From: Cerioporus squamosus
Taxonomy: Eukaryota > Basidiomycota > Agaricomycetes > Polyporales > Polyporaceae
Assembly (NCBI GenBank): GCA_022592435.1
Contig: JABYQS010000097.1
Span: 92,342-156,341 of the forward strand
Direction: 5' to 3'
Length of the DNA: 64,000 nucleotides
Below the pieces are notes generated by a model. It had not been told where the DNA came from and searched no databases. It was given only the letters and a program-made list of their open reading frames with translations. Every line of letters begins with the position of its first letter. The stretch's first letter is position 1. This document shows, one piece after another, positions 1 to 10,215 of the stretch. Position numbers and translations under genes: made by a program.

Positions 1-580
1 GATCACCGCATACGGTCTCAATGTATCATACATTGTCCGTCGGACTCGTCCAAGTGATTCCTATGGCGATGTCGTGCATCGCCTCGCCTGACTGTGAACG
101 TGCACAACAGTTACAGATGGTGGGTCGGCCTCTTTCTCCCAGTGTATGCGCGTCCCGGGATTGTTCGCAGCGTTTAGAAAGCGGTTTCCCGACGAAAACC
201 GGCATCTGGCGACTGCGCAGCGCCATTCCCGACGTCGGGAAACCACGGGAGCTCCCGTCGACCCTCTATATGATCTCCGGTCCACGGTCTACCCAGCTCT
301 ATAGTCGCCAGTATCGCCGAATGGGAGCGGTCGACAGCCCACCTCATTGGCCAGCTACGCAGTGTGGACAGCAGCCAATGCAACAACGACCGAGCGTGTC
401 GGCGCTGCACCCACAGCATGGCTAGTTCTCCGGCGTCGGCCCTCTGTGGGCGTCGGTACGCACACTGCGGCGCATGCGAACTTAGAGTATAAATACTGCT
501 GGAGGATCTCTAGACAGTGGCAAGCACCGACAGCCATCTCTAGTACTCCTTCAGCAATTCTCAGCTCTCCTACAGTCGCA
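1..580. other. Upstream region of the first GST gene
   Basis: No gene is supported here. Overlapping short open frames on both strands have no recognisable composition or domain. The last 100 bases contain the promoter of the downstream glutathione S-transferase gene. Confidence 0.5.
488..494 (+). promoter_or_regulatory. TATA box of first GST gene
   Basis: TATAAAT lies 87 bases before the ATG at 581, a normal distance for a short fungal 5' leader. Confidence 0.6.
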
Positions 581-1465
581 ATGGTTCAGTCAGGTCAGAT
601 CACCTTCTACACGTACATGGTGCGTTCGCCCATCTTCCACGGCCTTGATGTTTTGCTAACCGATCTATCCGCCCTAGTACTCACCATACTGTCATCGCGT
701 GCATCTCGCGCTCGAGGAGGTGCACGCCGACTACAAAGCCGTGACTATCAACGTCCTGGACTGGCCTGAATGGTACAACACGAAGGTCAACCCCATCACG
801 CGCAAGGTACGACGTTCCGAAGCACACACATGGCCTTCTAGCATGCTGACGCACGCTTGTCAGATCCCTGCCATCACCTACGGTGGGCCCGCTTCCCCGC
901 CCGAGGACCCTTCCTCCGAGGCGGTCAAGCTCACCGAGTCGCTCGTCATCGTCGAGTTCCTCGCCGACCTCTTCCCTGGGAAGCTGCGCCCGTCCGACCC
1001 GGTGCAGCTCGCGTACGCCCGCCTGTTCGTCGCGCTCTTCGACAGCAAGGTCTACGAAGCCTTCAAGGGCTTCTTCTTCACGGGCGCGCCTGCCAGCGAG
1101 CTCCTCGACGCGCCTCGAGGTTATCCAGGCGCGTCTCCCGAGGCAGGCTTTGCTCTCGGGGAGTTCTCGATCGCGGACGTCGCCGCCGCGCCGTTCCTCG
1201 CACGCATCATGCTGCTGCTGGAGAACGATATCGGAAGTACCCAGTTGGAGATGGCAAGAAGGCGTTCGAGGAGCTCCAGAAGCCCAAGTTTGCGAGGCTC
1301 TTGAAGTACATTGCCGATCTCAAGGCGAGGCCGAGCTTCCAGGCGTCGTTTGACCATGTAAGTGTTCTGTTTTTTTGGAGTAACCTGTAGCAGACTGACG
1401 TCCGTTGGTCGCAGGCGCAGGTGCTTTACATCTGGCAGAACAACCCGGCTATCCAGCGGGCCTAA
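581..1465 (+). CDS. Glutathione S-transferase (GST 1), with three apparent frame slips
   Basis: Cytosolic GST-like protein expected to conjugate glutathione to electrophiles. Exons read 581-619, 678-806, 864-1357 and 1415-1465. The thioredoxin-fold start is visible (YSPYCHRVHLALEE), then KVNP and IPAITYGG, and a helical C-terminal domain with EAGFALGEFSIADV. Alignment by eye to the tandem copy at 3485 shows three single-base lesions in exon 3: an extra base near 1111, a missing base near 1138 that restores the frame, and a missing base near 1232. Allowing for these, the coding length becomes a multiple of three and gives about 237 residues, ending AIQRA. Whether they are sequencing errors or real lesions cannot be told here. 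Intron 1 lies at a different place from the neighbour's, so this is an old duplication. Confidence 0.8.
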
Positions 1466-3409
1466 ACAGTATGCGCGGCTGTGTAATGAAGTGTAGCTGT
1501 TCGTATTGTTGCATCCTTGAAAATCTCTGCAATTGCCTCGCCTTGTTTCCATGTAGGTTGGGACTTCAGATGTCCCACTCGGCAAGTTGAACCATCTGAG
1601 TGCATCTTGGGAGGACACGCCACGTGGCGACGTTGAGTCTGCATGGGCGCCAGCATTTCCAAATACAGTCGAAACTCCGGATGAGGGCCCGGGCCAACCA
1701 TGAGCAACTGATTTCAAACTGCCTCCACGAGCTAGCAAAACATCCCTCATCTGCGTAGAGATCCACAGAACGCGCAGAACTGTAGGTCAGGTAAGTGTTT
1801 TGGAACTCAGGTAGTGTGTCATTACTGATCAGTACCTTGTAATTAAGTACTCCTTCGACATCGTATCGCCGGACATCGCCAGGCAGTGCAATACAGCTGC
1901 AGTAAGTGTTGAAAAAGCCCCTAGGCTCGATATCACTCTGTCTGCACACAGCTCCAGCTTCAGACTTCAGAAGACTGCGAGACCACTGTTTGATGGCATA
2001 AAGGAGCTCCAATCACTGTTCATGAGTCCGTCGTACCTGCAGTCATGACTCATCCACCGATATATCTCGCCTGAACTCATTGACATCTCGCACATCCGCA
2101 GCTCAGTGAGCTTGACTGCAAGTCTACCTGCATCCGGTTTCCTGCGCCGCAACTGCATAAGGGATATGCAGGCGCCGTTGGTGTCATTGACAGCTGTATG
2201 CATATATCATCCTCTACATCATCCGATTATGAAATAGATTGACCTTGACACACCGCAGGACTAGGATAACCTTGAACCACTTCAGCCGCACTTCTTTCTC
2301 CATACTCAGGTTGCGACTCTTATGGAGCCTGAGTCCGGGAACCCGACGCTGCTCGATTCGGGCATAGCGGACACCCTGAGCAGGCACAGCAAAGGCGGCG
2401 GTCTCATGGAGATGGTCCTGCCGACCTTATGGCGGCACTCTCTAGGCTCGTCAGCAACCCGCGCTGCATATCCCCGATTCATCGGCACATCTTCTGCCTC
2501 ACACCCAGGAGCATTGCACCGACCGCGCTGGCTAGCGTTAGTCGGACTACGGTGGGTATCGCGACTGCCGACATGGCACAAAGTCTTCTCGTCGCCCACG
2601 CATATGCAGCTCTGAACCGAAGGTGCCGACCCGTACTATTATGTCGGTCAGCGTGAACGCACATTCAGAGACTGATGGTGAATACCAAGATGGCCCAGTC
2701 AAATCTTTGAAGGTCGTCGGCAGACTTCCGAAGCCTGACGGCAAGCCGCAAGCCATCCATTGACTTCCGCAGAGAGGCTGTTGGCGCACGAGCACGGATA
2801 TGCTTGCTCGAGCGGCGTGAACACGGTCGCAGGCCGCTCAGTTCAGCGCAGGTCAGAAACAGATCGAAGGCGCACAGACAGAGGAGCAGTGAGCGCCAGT
2901 GACCTTGCCGCGTTCGCAGGAACTGGCCGCGTTTCGAGGAGTGGCATGTTGTCCCGGCCGATCAAGGACCAGTCGGTCAGTGGATGTCTGTCACCTAATT
3001 TACAGATAACCACCCAGTACTGCACAAGTCCGCTAACACGAACTGTAGCGTCTAGACAATCTAGACAATCCGGCGTCAGGCTTGCCTGAGGCCTCGAGGT
3101 GAGCAGGCGCGTTCCTGTAAAGTCGTAATGTGTACATATGTGTCCACTTTACATCCGTTGCGCTCCCACGGAGTGCGGTTAACACTGAGTAGACCGTGGA
3201 CGACAGCGCTAGCGAGGATCCATGCTCAGTAAGGAGGTTCCTGGAGGTGGCTGGGAGGAGGATCAGTCAGCACAACTTCCGATCACTAGGAGTACAGTAA
3301 GCATGGCAGCATAAATGTATATGACGACATCCAGTCCCACACTTCCGCGACGACTTCACACATGCTTCACGCTCTCAGCAGTCTCCGCCCAACCGCCAGG
3401 TCGTGCACA
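1466..3409. other. Intergenic region, no gene supported
   Basis: About 1.9 kb between the two GST genes. Open frames of 60-150 codons occur on both strands but overlap each other and show no domain, codon bias or plausible splice pattern. No terminal repeats were seen. Confidence 0.5.
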
Positions 3410-3416
3410 TATATAA
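3410..3416 (+). promoter_or_regulatory. TATA box of second GST gene
   Basis: TATATAA 75 bases upstream of the ATG at 3485. Confidence 0.6.
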
Positions 3417-3484
3417 GCCGCACGTCCCCGTGGACATTGTCCCGCAAGTTGTCCTCGACACGTCCACTCTACCAAACTCAAGAC

Positions 3485-4437
3485 ATGCCCGAGAGAATCA
3501 CGCTTTACACTGCCAAGGTATGCACTGCCCGGGGACGGCGCGAAGTCGCGATTTGTATACTGATTCCGCGTCGATTGCAGATCTGCCCCTTCGCGCAAAG
3601 GGTAACCACCTTCTAGTGCCTGCCAGGAAGATCTGCAAACTCACCTGTCCTGATAGGCTGAGATCGCCCTCGCTGAAGCCAAGGCTCAGTTCAAGCGCTA
3701 CGAGATTGACCTGCAGAACAAGCCAGAATGGTACGCTCCTAAGGTGAACCCCGCCAGCAAGGTAAGGTTCCGTTCGACTCTTCATGTCCGCACGGGCCTA
3801 ACGTTCCTCGTCCGATATTAGGTCCCGGCCATCGCATACGGCGGCCCCGACGTTCCTCCCGACCAGCCCTCACCCGAGTCCGTCAAGATCGCCGAGTCGC
3901 TCGTCCTCGTCGAGTTCGTCGCGGACCTCTTCCCCGAGTCCGGCATCCTCCCCAAGGACCCGGTGAAGCGCGCCCAGGCCCGCTTCTTCATCGAGGGTGT
4001 CTCGAGCAAGCTCATCCCCGCCTGGTTCGCCTTCCAGATGCGCAACGCGCCCGTCGAGGACTTCTACAAGGCGCTCGAGTACATCCAGTCGCTCCTGCCC
4101 GAGTCCGGCTTCGCGATCGGGGAGTTCTCCGCCGCGGACATTGCGATAGTGCCGTTCCTAGCGCGGGCCCGTGTCTCGCTCCTGAACGAAATCGGCGCGT
4201 TCCCGGAGGGCGAGGGCAAGAAGGTCTACGCCGAGATCACCGGGAGCAAGTTCGCGCGGTTCGCGAAGTACCAGGAGGACCTGTTCAACCGCGAGAGCTT
4301 CAAGTCCACGTTCGATGAGGCAAGTATACGTGCGGTGAATTGTGCACGTCTGCCATTGCTGACGCTTGGTTTGATAGGCATATGTGGTCGAAGCGTTCAG
4401 GAAGCGTTTCGGGAACATCCGCGACCAAGCGAAGTAG
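3485..4437 (+). CDS. Glutathione S-transferase (GST 2), intact
   Basis: A 238-residue GST assembled from five exons: 3485-3517, 3581-3601, 3657-3761, 3822-4319 and 4378-4437. The phases close with a stop. The N-terminal thioredoxin fold shows the CPFAQR motif, where the Cys/Ser-region residue binds glutathione, followed by AEIALAEA, NKPEWY and VPAIAYGG. The C-terminal domain carries SGFAIGEFSAADIA. It is close to the omega/Ure2p-like GSTs that are expanded in wood-decay fungi (family knowledge, not proven here). Exon 2 is only 21 nt and encodes exactly the active-site CPFAQR region. The last intron begins GCAAGT and ends AG. Using that GC donor gives the family-like tail VVEAFRKRFGNIRDQAK. 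Reading through gives an unrelated tail. Confidence 0.9.
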
Positions 4438-7437
4438 TCGACACAACGTCATATCTTTTCTACAGCAGCATAACGCCCCATTTGTAACATAGCCATGTTC
4501 GAGGAACCAAGGGGAAATGTGACATCAGCCACTGGAATTGTGAACTCCTTCGACCTCCTCTGAAGTAGGGCTGGCGGTAGGCCTCCGACTCCCGGGGGCT
4601 ACCACGAAGTCCCATGTCACCAGGTCCCGCTGCAGACTCTACTAACGGTCCTCGGCCGGCTCGGACCTCCTGCTTTTGGCTACGTTCCCTGCTGAGCGAA
4701 ATTGCTGGGCCGCAGTAGGCCTTTGTTCCCGCCGTATTGAGGGTATCAGCCGATTCACGCAGATACGTACTCGGTCGGTCCCCGAGCGAACGCGTCCCTC
4801 TGGCGTCGCATCGAGGAATCGAGGAGTTGACGATAGTATCATCTGGGGACTCATGATGACTATGGAAGGATTTGGACGGGGAATGTGCCCTCCTTCTCCT
4901 ACAGACGTCGAATGTCTCGCGCTTCGCCTCTCCGTCAAACCTCCGTACCATACCACCCCATCCCTCCCGGGACACGTACAGCCATGAACATGATTATGTA
5001 GTACTGCTGCAGATATGACGGCGAAGGAAGAAGCTAAGGCTGGTATGTCTCACATAGATGAACAATTGGCACCAGCATCCTCCTCCCCCGAGAGAGGTCA
5101 GAAGCATGACCGGCCCAAGCAGAGTCCGCTACAACGTCCCTCCACTTGCTCACGACCGTCTCTACGTCCTTCCCGAGGCCACACGCTCACCTGGGCGTAC
5201 TACCGCACGGTGGCTCGACCACGCACCCGCAACCACAGTGGTCCTCGCCGGAGAGGGGAGGCCAATCGACAACGTTTTCACCGGAGAGCTACTGCACGAT
5301 GTGCCGCTTGCAGGGTCGTTGTCGCCGACGGAACGAAGCCGTGTCGAGCCTCGCCCATCTTGCACCTGTGTCGGGTTCGTCTAGCGCACGTTCCTTGGCA
5401 GGTGCGACTTCCACGCTGGCTGATCTTGGTACTTACCGCCATATGAAGCGTGAAAGTGTCGTGCGTAGGGCGAAGTCCCGACTACTAGCACAACGCCAGG
5501 TTTTGCGGTGCCGAGGCTGCGTCGATATGCTCACCATTCGTGCAGTCCTGAGGACTTTCAACCCTGGCGCCAGGTCCACCAAAGTACTTGCGCTTTTCGA
5601 TCATGTCCAAGGAAACCGAGGATAAGAAGGGGAGCTTATTTGTACCGGCGAGCGTACCTGCAGCTGCAGGAGCACAGCCTGGCCCTTCCTGCCACGCCGC
5701 CCACGAATAGTCTTGCTTCTGACGTCTGTTCACGCATGTTGGTCATTCACGTCGGAGAAGGTAACACACTAACTTGTCGTACACGTCGCAGACGGGGCAC
5801 ATATGCAAAAGCATTGTAGAATGGATAGCATTGCATCGGACACGGTACATGTGGGTACACTAGGCGACGATCTACGAGAACGTCGTCAGCAAACAACATT
5901 CCAGCGTCCACGGAAGATGAAGTCAGATAAAGCCGGTGTTTTCATGTTTCCCCTCACAGTGACCCCATCACACCCAGCCTGCGGCCACCAAGACGGTGTC
6001 CGCAGGCACGACCTGACCTCCGCAGAACGGAGGACAGGTGGGGATGACGAGGTGTATGAGGGGACGTTCAACGAATGGATGAACTTGGTGTCGTCTTGGA
6101 TGCAAGTAGGATGGGATTTGACTCACCTACACCTCGCACCACGTAACCGCCGCCGATGAGATTCCAGCATACGACTGACTGCCTTGGGACCCTGAGAGAA
6201 GGCGCGTTAGCAAATGTCGTCAAGATGTGGTCAGACGAAAATGAATCAGAATGAGAGTTTTTGGTATACAGGTTGTCCACTAGGAGGTTGCCCTCTCTTT
6301 CGGAAGCAGAACTGAATAAGGATCATCATAATCGAGCGCATAACATGCGCTCGAACAGATGGAGAAGCTCTACTCACCAGCTGCTACATGTCCAGGTCTA
6401 CTGGGTGATAGGAACGACGACGGAGAGGAAAATGCATCGCACGCTCTTATAGGCGCAAGCAACTGTACAGCTCTCAAACTCCGCCCAACTCCGCGCCCCC
6501 GGGAACCCGGCGGAACTCGAAACGATTTTCTCTCTTTGTCTCCGCGTCCTCTCCTCTCTCGTCCTTTCCTCCTCATCGTCCTTCGTCCACGTCGGTTCGT
6601 GCAGCTTGCGAGCTTCTACTTAGGTGAGCCCAGTTCCTTCCCAGACTGCGATGAAGATAGTTTTATCCATAACATTCGAGTTGGCGAACTCAACATGAGC
6701 CGTACTCACCTAACATGCATCACCAACGGAGCTTTCATCTTTTGTCGGAACTCGCGTCAACGTGCGGTCGCTGACTAGGCTCTTCTTGTTGCAGATGCAT
6801 ATTCTATCTTAGCCTTTTGATACCGAAGACACAGGAGTGCTCTGCGACACGTAAGTCTGCGTCAAGGCCGCGCGCTGCAGACGTCCGTGATGAACTATCC
6901 AATATTGTTCTATCGGTGACGAGCCAGTGGCTCGAATGCGCTCATCTTTAACTCTCTGCTGAGGACGCCCCCGTTCATTGTGTATTCGCTTGCGGCCCAT
7001 GCCGACGCCGTGCTCACACCATCCTTTCGGACCCACAGATCTGAGAACACCGGTGTCTCTGATTTTGCGTCGGCGAAAGAGGTGAGTTTCCTGAACGTTT
7101 CGCTGCCCATATCCTTCGTTCTTTCCCTCCCATCTTTCGTCTGTGATGATATACAAAATTTTAATGACAAGCATATGTCCGAACCGTACATGTTGGACAA
7201 CGTATGTTCTCTGAGGCTTCTTTCACATCCATCGTTGAATCTCTCGTTCATTGGATTTACGCTAACATCTTCCCTCGCAGGTTGGTTTGCTTCGTCCCTA
7301 GGCTGCTCTTGTCCCCTCTCGTATGTAGAGTAGCATGTCCGTACATCCCGCAATTGTATTTCCTACATACGCTATCGGTGTCCAGGCACTTTTGTGTCGT
7401 GTTTCGCTCGTCTTCACTCGACCTTGCAGCGATTGAC
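4438..7437. other. 3-kb stretch without a supportable gene
   Basis: Contains CT-rich, promoter-like sequence near 6520-6600 and splice-like signals between 7082 and 7280, but no coherent product. Open frames around 5058-5625 and 5800-6280 are short and frame-broken. They may be relics. Confidence 0.4.
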
Positions 7438-9420
7438 TCAAACCAGGGCGACAAAGAACGTTGAGAATGCAGCAATGCCGAACGAAATCGGGTCATGCAT
7501 GTTGCTATACTGTAAACTTCTGAGAAAGTACATGACGACCGAGTAGCTGAGTACAGGTTGAAGGGGATTACATAGTACGATACAGGTCCTCATCTTCTTG
7601 AGCATGTACTCGTCATGTTCCTTCTTGATCCATCCGCCTCGCGACACACCCTCGTGCCATCCAATCGACTGATCGGACAGGTTCATGGCGTATGGATACC
7701 GGGCCTCCCCCTCCTGCCCAGCCCATTCGAAGTCTACGAACTGCACGCTGTCTGCGCAGAGGAAGACATTCTGCTCACGCAGGTCTCCGAAGACCAAGCC
7801 ATGAGCATGGAGCGTCTCCACGGCGGTCCGAAGGACTCAAGGTGTGTGCTCTTCACGGCTTTTGGCGCGTCGCTCATGGGCTTCGCGGGTTCCGCGATGT
7901 AGTCCATGATGACGACGTACATCGAGACCGTCTCCTCCCAAGCGCAATGCCACAGCTTCGGGGCGAGCGGCGGCGACTGCCGTGCGAGCAGCTCGTGCGC
8001 GTCCTTGCAGTACGTGTCAGCGAACTTGACGACGACGTCGTGGCTGTCGAGGTCGCCCCAGATGTTGAACGTGGCCCGGAACACCGACTTCTGGAGATAC
8101 TCGCAGTCTAGTCTGGCCGTATAGTTCACAAACCATCCTCCGGTGGCGTGACGGACTCTGTCCATGAATGGGTAGAGCTCCTTTTTGAACCGGAATGTCA
8201 AGATGGAGCGGAGCCCTGGATAGTTGCATGTGAGCTTGCGGACGACGAGTCTAGCGGCGCGGATGAGCTGAGCGACGGGACGGATGTCGATGTCACCACC
8301 GGGATGCAGGCTTGATGCGAGGGTGATACCGTCGGTGAGTTGGTCCACCAGGAGGTCTTGCGCGAAGATGGCGCCGTACACCGTGAGCTCCTGGCCAGAT
8401 GAGCTCAACAAGAGGAGGGGACAGAACGGCGATGATACAAATGACTCGTCGATCTAGAGCGAACGTCAGTGCCGACAATAAGCCGCGACGAGCCAACTCA
8501 CCTTGGAGTCCGAATCCGAGGACAATTCCGCTTCGGTGACGTATATGGCCATATAGCAGCTTCGTTGATCTTGTACATGATCGAATCAGTCACTGTGCTC
8601 GCTCACGTCTGGCTTGGCTGGAGAGAACGCAAGGAATCGGTCGCGCTTGGACTCGCCAACGATGCGGGTCCCCGCAGGACAAAGGCGTACGCAACGCGTA
8701 TCCTTGTCAACCTCAGGCTGCACGATTGTCATCAATAGATTGTAGACGACCTCGGTGCGCTGCTGTTCGGACGAGTAGGTGGCGCTAGTGGCTGCGGCAA
8801 CGTGACTCGCAAGAGCCAACTCCTCAGGGGTGAAGGAGAGCTTCTCATGCGACGCCTTCATGTCGAGCAGGAAATCTGCGAAAGCCTTGTTGTATATTCG
8901 AGCCGGGGCGTCGAGTATTTCCAGTGGACCGGACCGAGCGTTATCGGCATTGTTGCGTCCGAGTCCGCGGAGCCACATCAGCTGAGTCTGGGTTCGACTA
9001 GGTATCTCTGTGACGTGGACGGCGGTTTGGGCGTCTCTTTGAGACTTCTGAAGGTGTGAAAGTCTGTGAAAGTGTGCTGCTGACCAGACAGAGCCAGTAC
9101 AGTCCCTGTGAGCTTCTTCTTCTTAGGGCCACGAGGGAGACTCGGAGGCCCCACGTCTGAACGTCCATGCATCAATAGCTAATCGGGTGAAACGAGCACA
9201 AACGAGAGAAACACGCACAAGCGATCCCCAGGAACCCATGACTCGGATCGACTTCGTTCATCGCTTGTTTCCTCGGGGGTTCGACGCCCCAGTCATCAAG
9301 ATAACGATCGTTAACCACACCATACCTCTCCTTCGCTTGGCGATGTATTTCGGTCAGATCAGGCATGATGCTGTCCACCAGCTGTTTGCATGTTTGAGTA
9401 AACGAGAAGACGAGGACGCA
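7438..9420 (-). CDS. Protein-kinase-like gene, frame-disrupted, exon structure partly unresolved
   Basis: Coding on the minus strand of a divergent protein-kinase-like fold seen in Agaricomycetes. An N-terminal region has PFCPLLLL and TVYGAIFAQ (about 8450-8330). A glycine-loop/lysine equivalent follows (DVVVKFAD), then a hinge (YVVIMDYI). A catalytic-loop equivalent HGLVFGDLREQNV is followed by VQFVDFEWAG in place of DFG. A clear intron lies near 8456-8503. Between the hinge exon and the catalytic loop (about 7830) the frame changes by one base within LESLRTAVETLHAHG-like sequence, with no intron of usable length. A second frame problem lies near 8575-8615, where the only intron would be 37 or 47 nt and does not phase cleanly. 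Upstream exons reach about 9366-9420 (IMPDLTEIHRQAKERYG). The start is uncertain. It may be a pseudogene or carry sequence errors. Confidence 0.6.
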
Positions 9421-9432
9421 GCAAAAAGACAA

Positions 9433-10215
9433 ACATTGTAGAGCTTGAGGGAGTCGGCGGGCTCCCCTTCAGATGTAGAGCAGAGAGAATGAGTTGTTTC
9501 TCTGCGTCTTCCACCCGATCTTCGGGCATGCATCTAGCAGTAGCATACGCTGCAAACTCGTAGTCGCCAGTGTTGAGTCTCTTCGAAGCAGGGTGCAGGT
9601 GTAGGCTTGCATGCTGGTGGGAACGTCCAGGTCACAGTGTACTTATGTGCACTGAGAACGTATGAGAGTGACGCGGCCCCTATCCGCGCGGAAAGGGGTG
9701 TCCCGGAAGCTTGAGCCGAGACCCTCGCGCATGCAATTCGCGGGCCACCGGTAGGAAGTTGAGGAGGTACTATGTGTACAAATAACAAGCTAGTGGTCTC
9801 GTACCCAGCCTATGTACGGGATGAGGTCGCACCCCACCACCGCACCTACCTGAACGTCTGGGGCAGTTTGAGTTCGGGTAGGTGCGGTGGTGGGGTGCGA
9901 CCTCATCCCGTACATAGGCTGGGTACGAGACAAGGCTGTTTCGTGATCATAGTTGGAGACAAGTTGGATTGCAAACCTCCGCCCACATCTGCCAAGAGAA
10001 GCAGATAGCCGCCCAGGTGCAGGTGAGAGAATCTGAGACTTCAAGTTCTCCTGGCTCCATCTTTCCCAACCCTCCCAACCTCCTCCTCCTTCACCACCAC
10101 AACCTCATCCTCGCTCGTACTCTACAGTGTTACGTCTGGCTGTAGCTGTTCATGCCCACCGTGCTGTCGCCGTAGACGACTTGAAGAGTCTCAAGCACGA
10201 CCTTTGACGCCCATT
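9433..10215. other. Intergenic region with hairpin and CT-rich promoter
   Basis: Holds the perfect inverted repeat described separately and, at about 10060-10130, a strongly C/T-rich tract of the kind that precedes basidiomycete genes. It probably serves the phosphatase gene starting at 10216. Confidence 0.5.
9796..9931. repeat. Perfect 55-bp inverted repeat with 26-nt loop
   Basis: The left arm 9796-9850 and the right arm 9877-9931 are exact reverse complements over 55 bases. After one mismatch the next few bases also pair (GAAC/GTTC). The match stops abruptly at both outer ends and there is no obvious target-site duplication. It could be a foldback element, a hairpin RNA source, or a fold-back artefact of sequencing. 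Confidence 0.9.

Noticed and set aside
6000..6120. String DDEVYEGTF resembling the cytochrome P450 segment before IPKG
   Set aside because: No heme-binding Cys motif, I-helix or other P450 region in any frame nearby. Too short to support a call.
6980..7301. Possible short spliced gene (about 50 codons) with introns 7082-7171 and 7202-7280
   Set aside because: Splice sites are good and the phases close to a stop, but exons are tiny, there is no domain or composition support, and upstream structure is missing.
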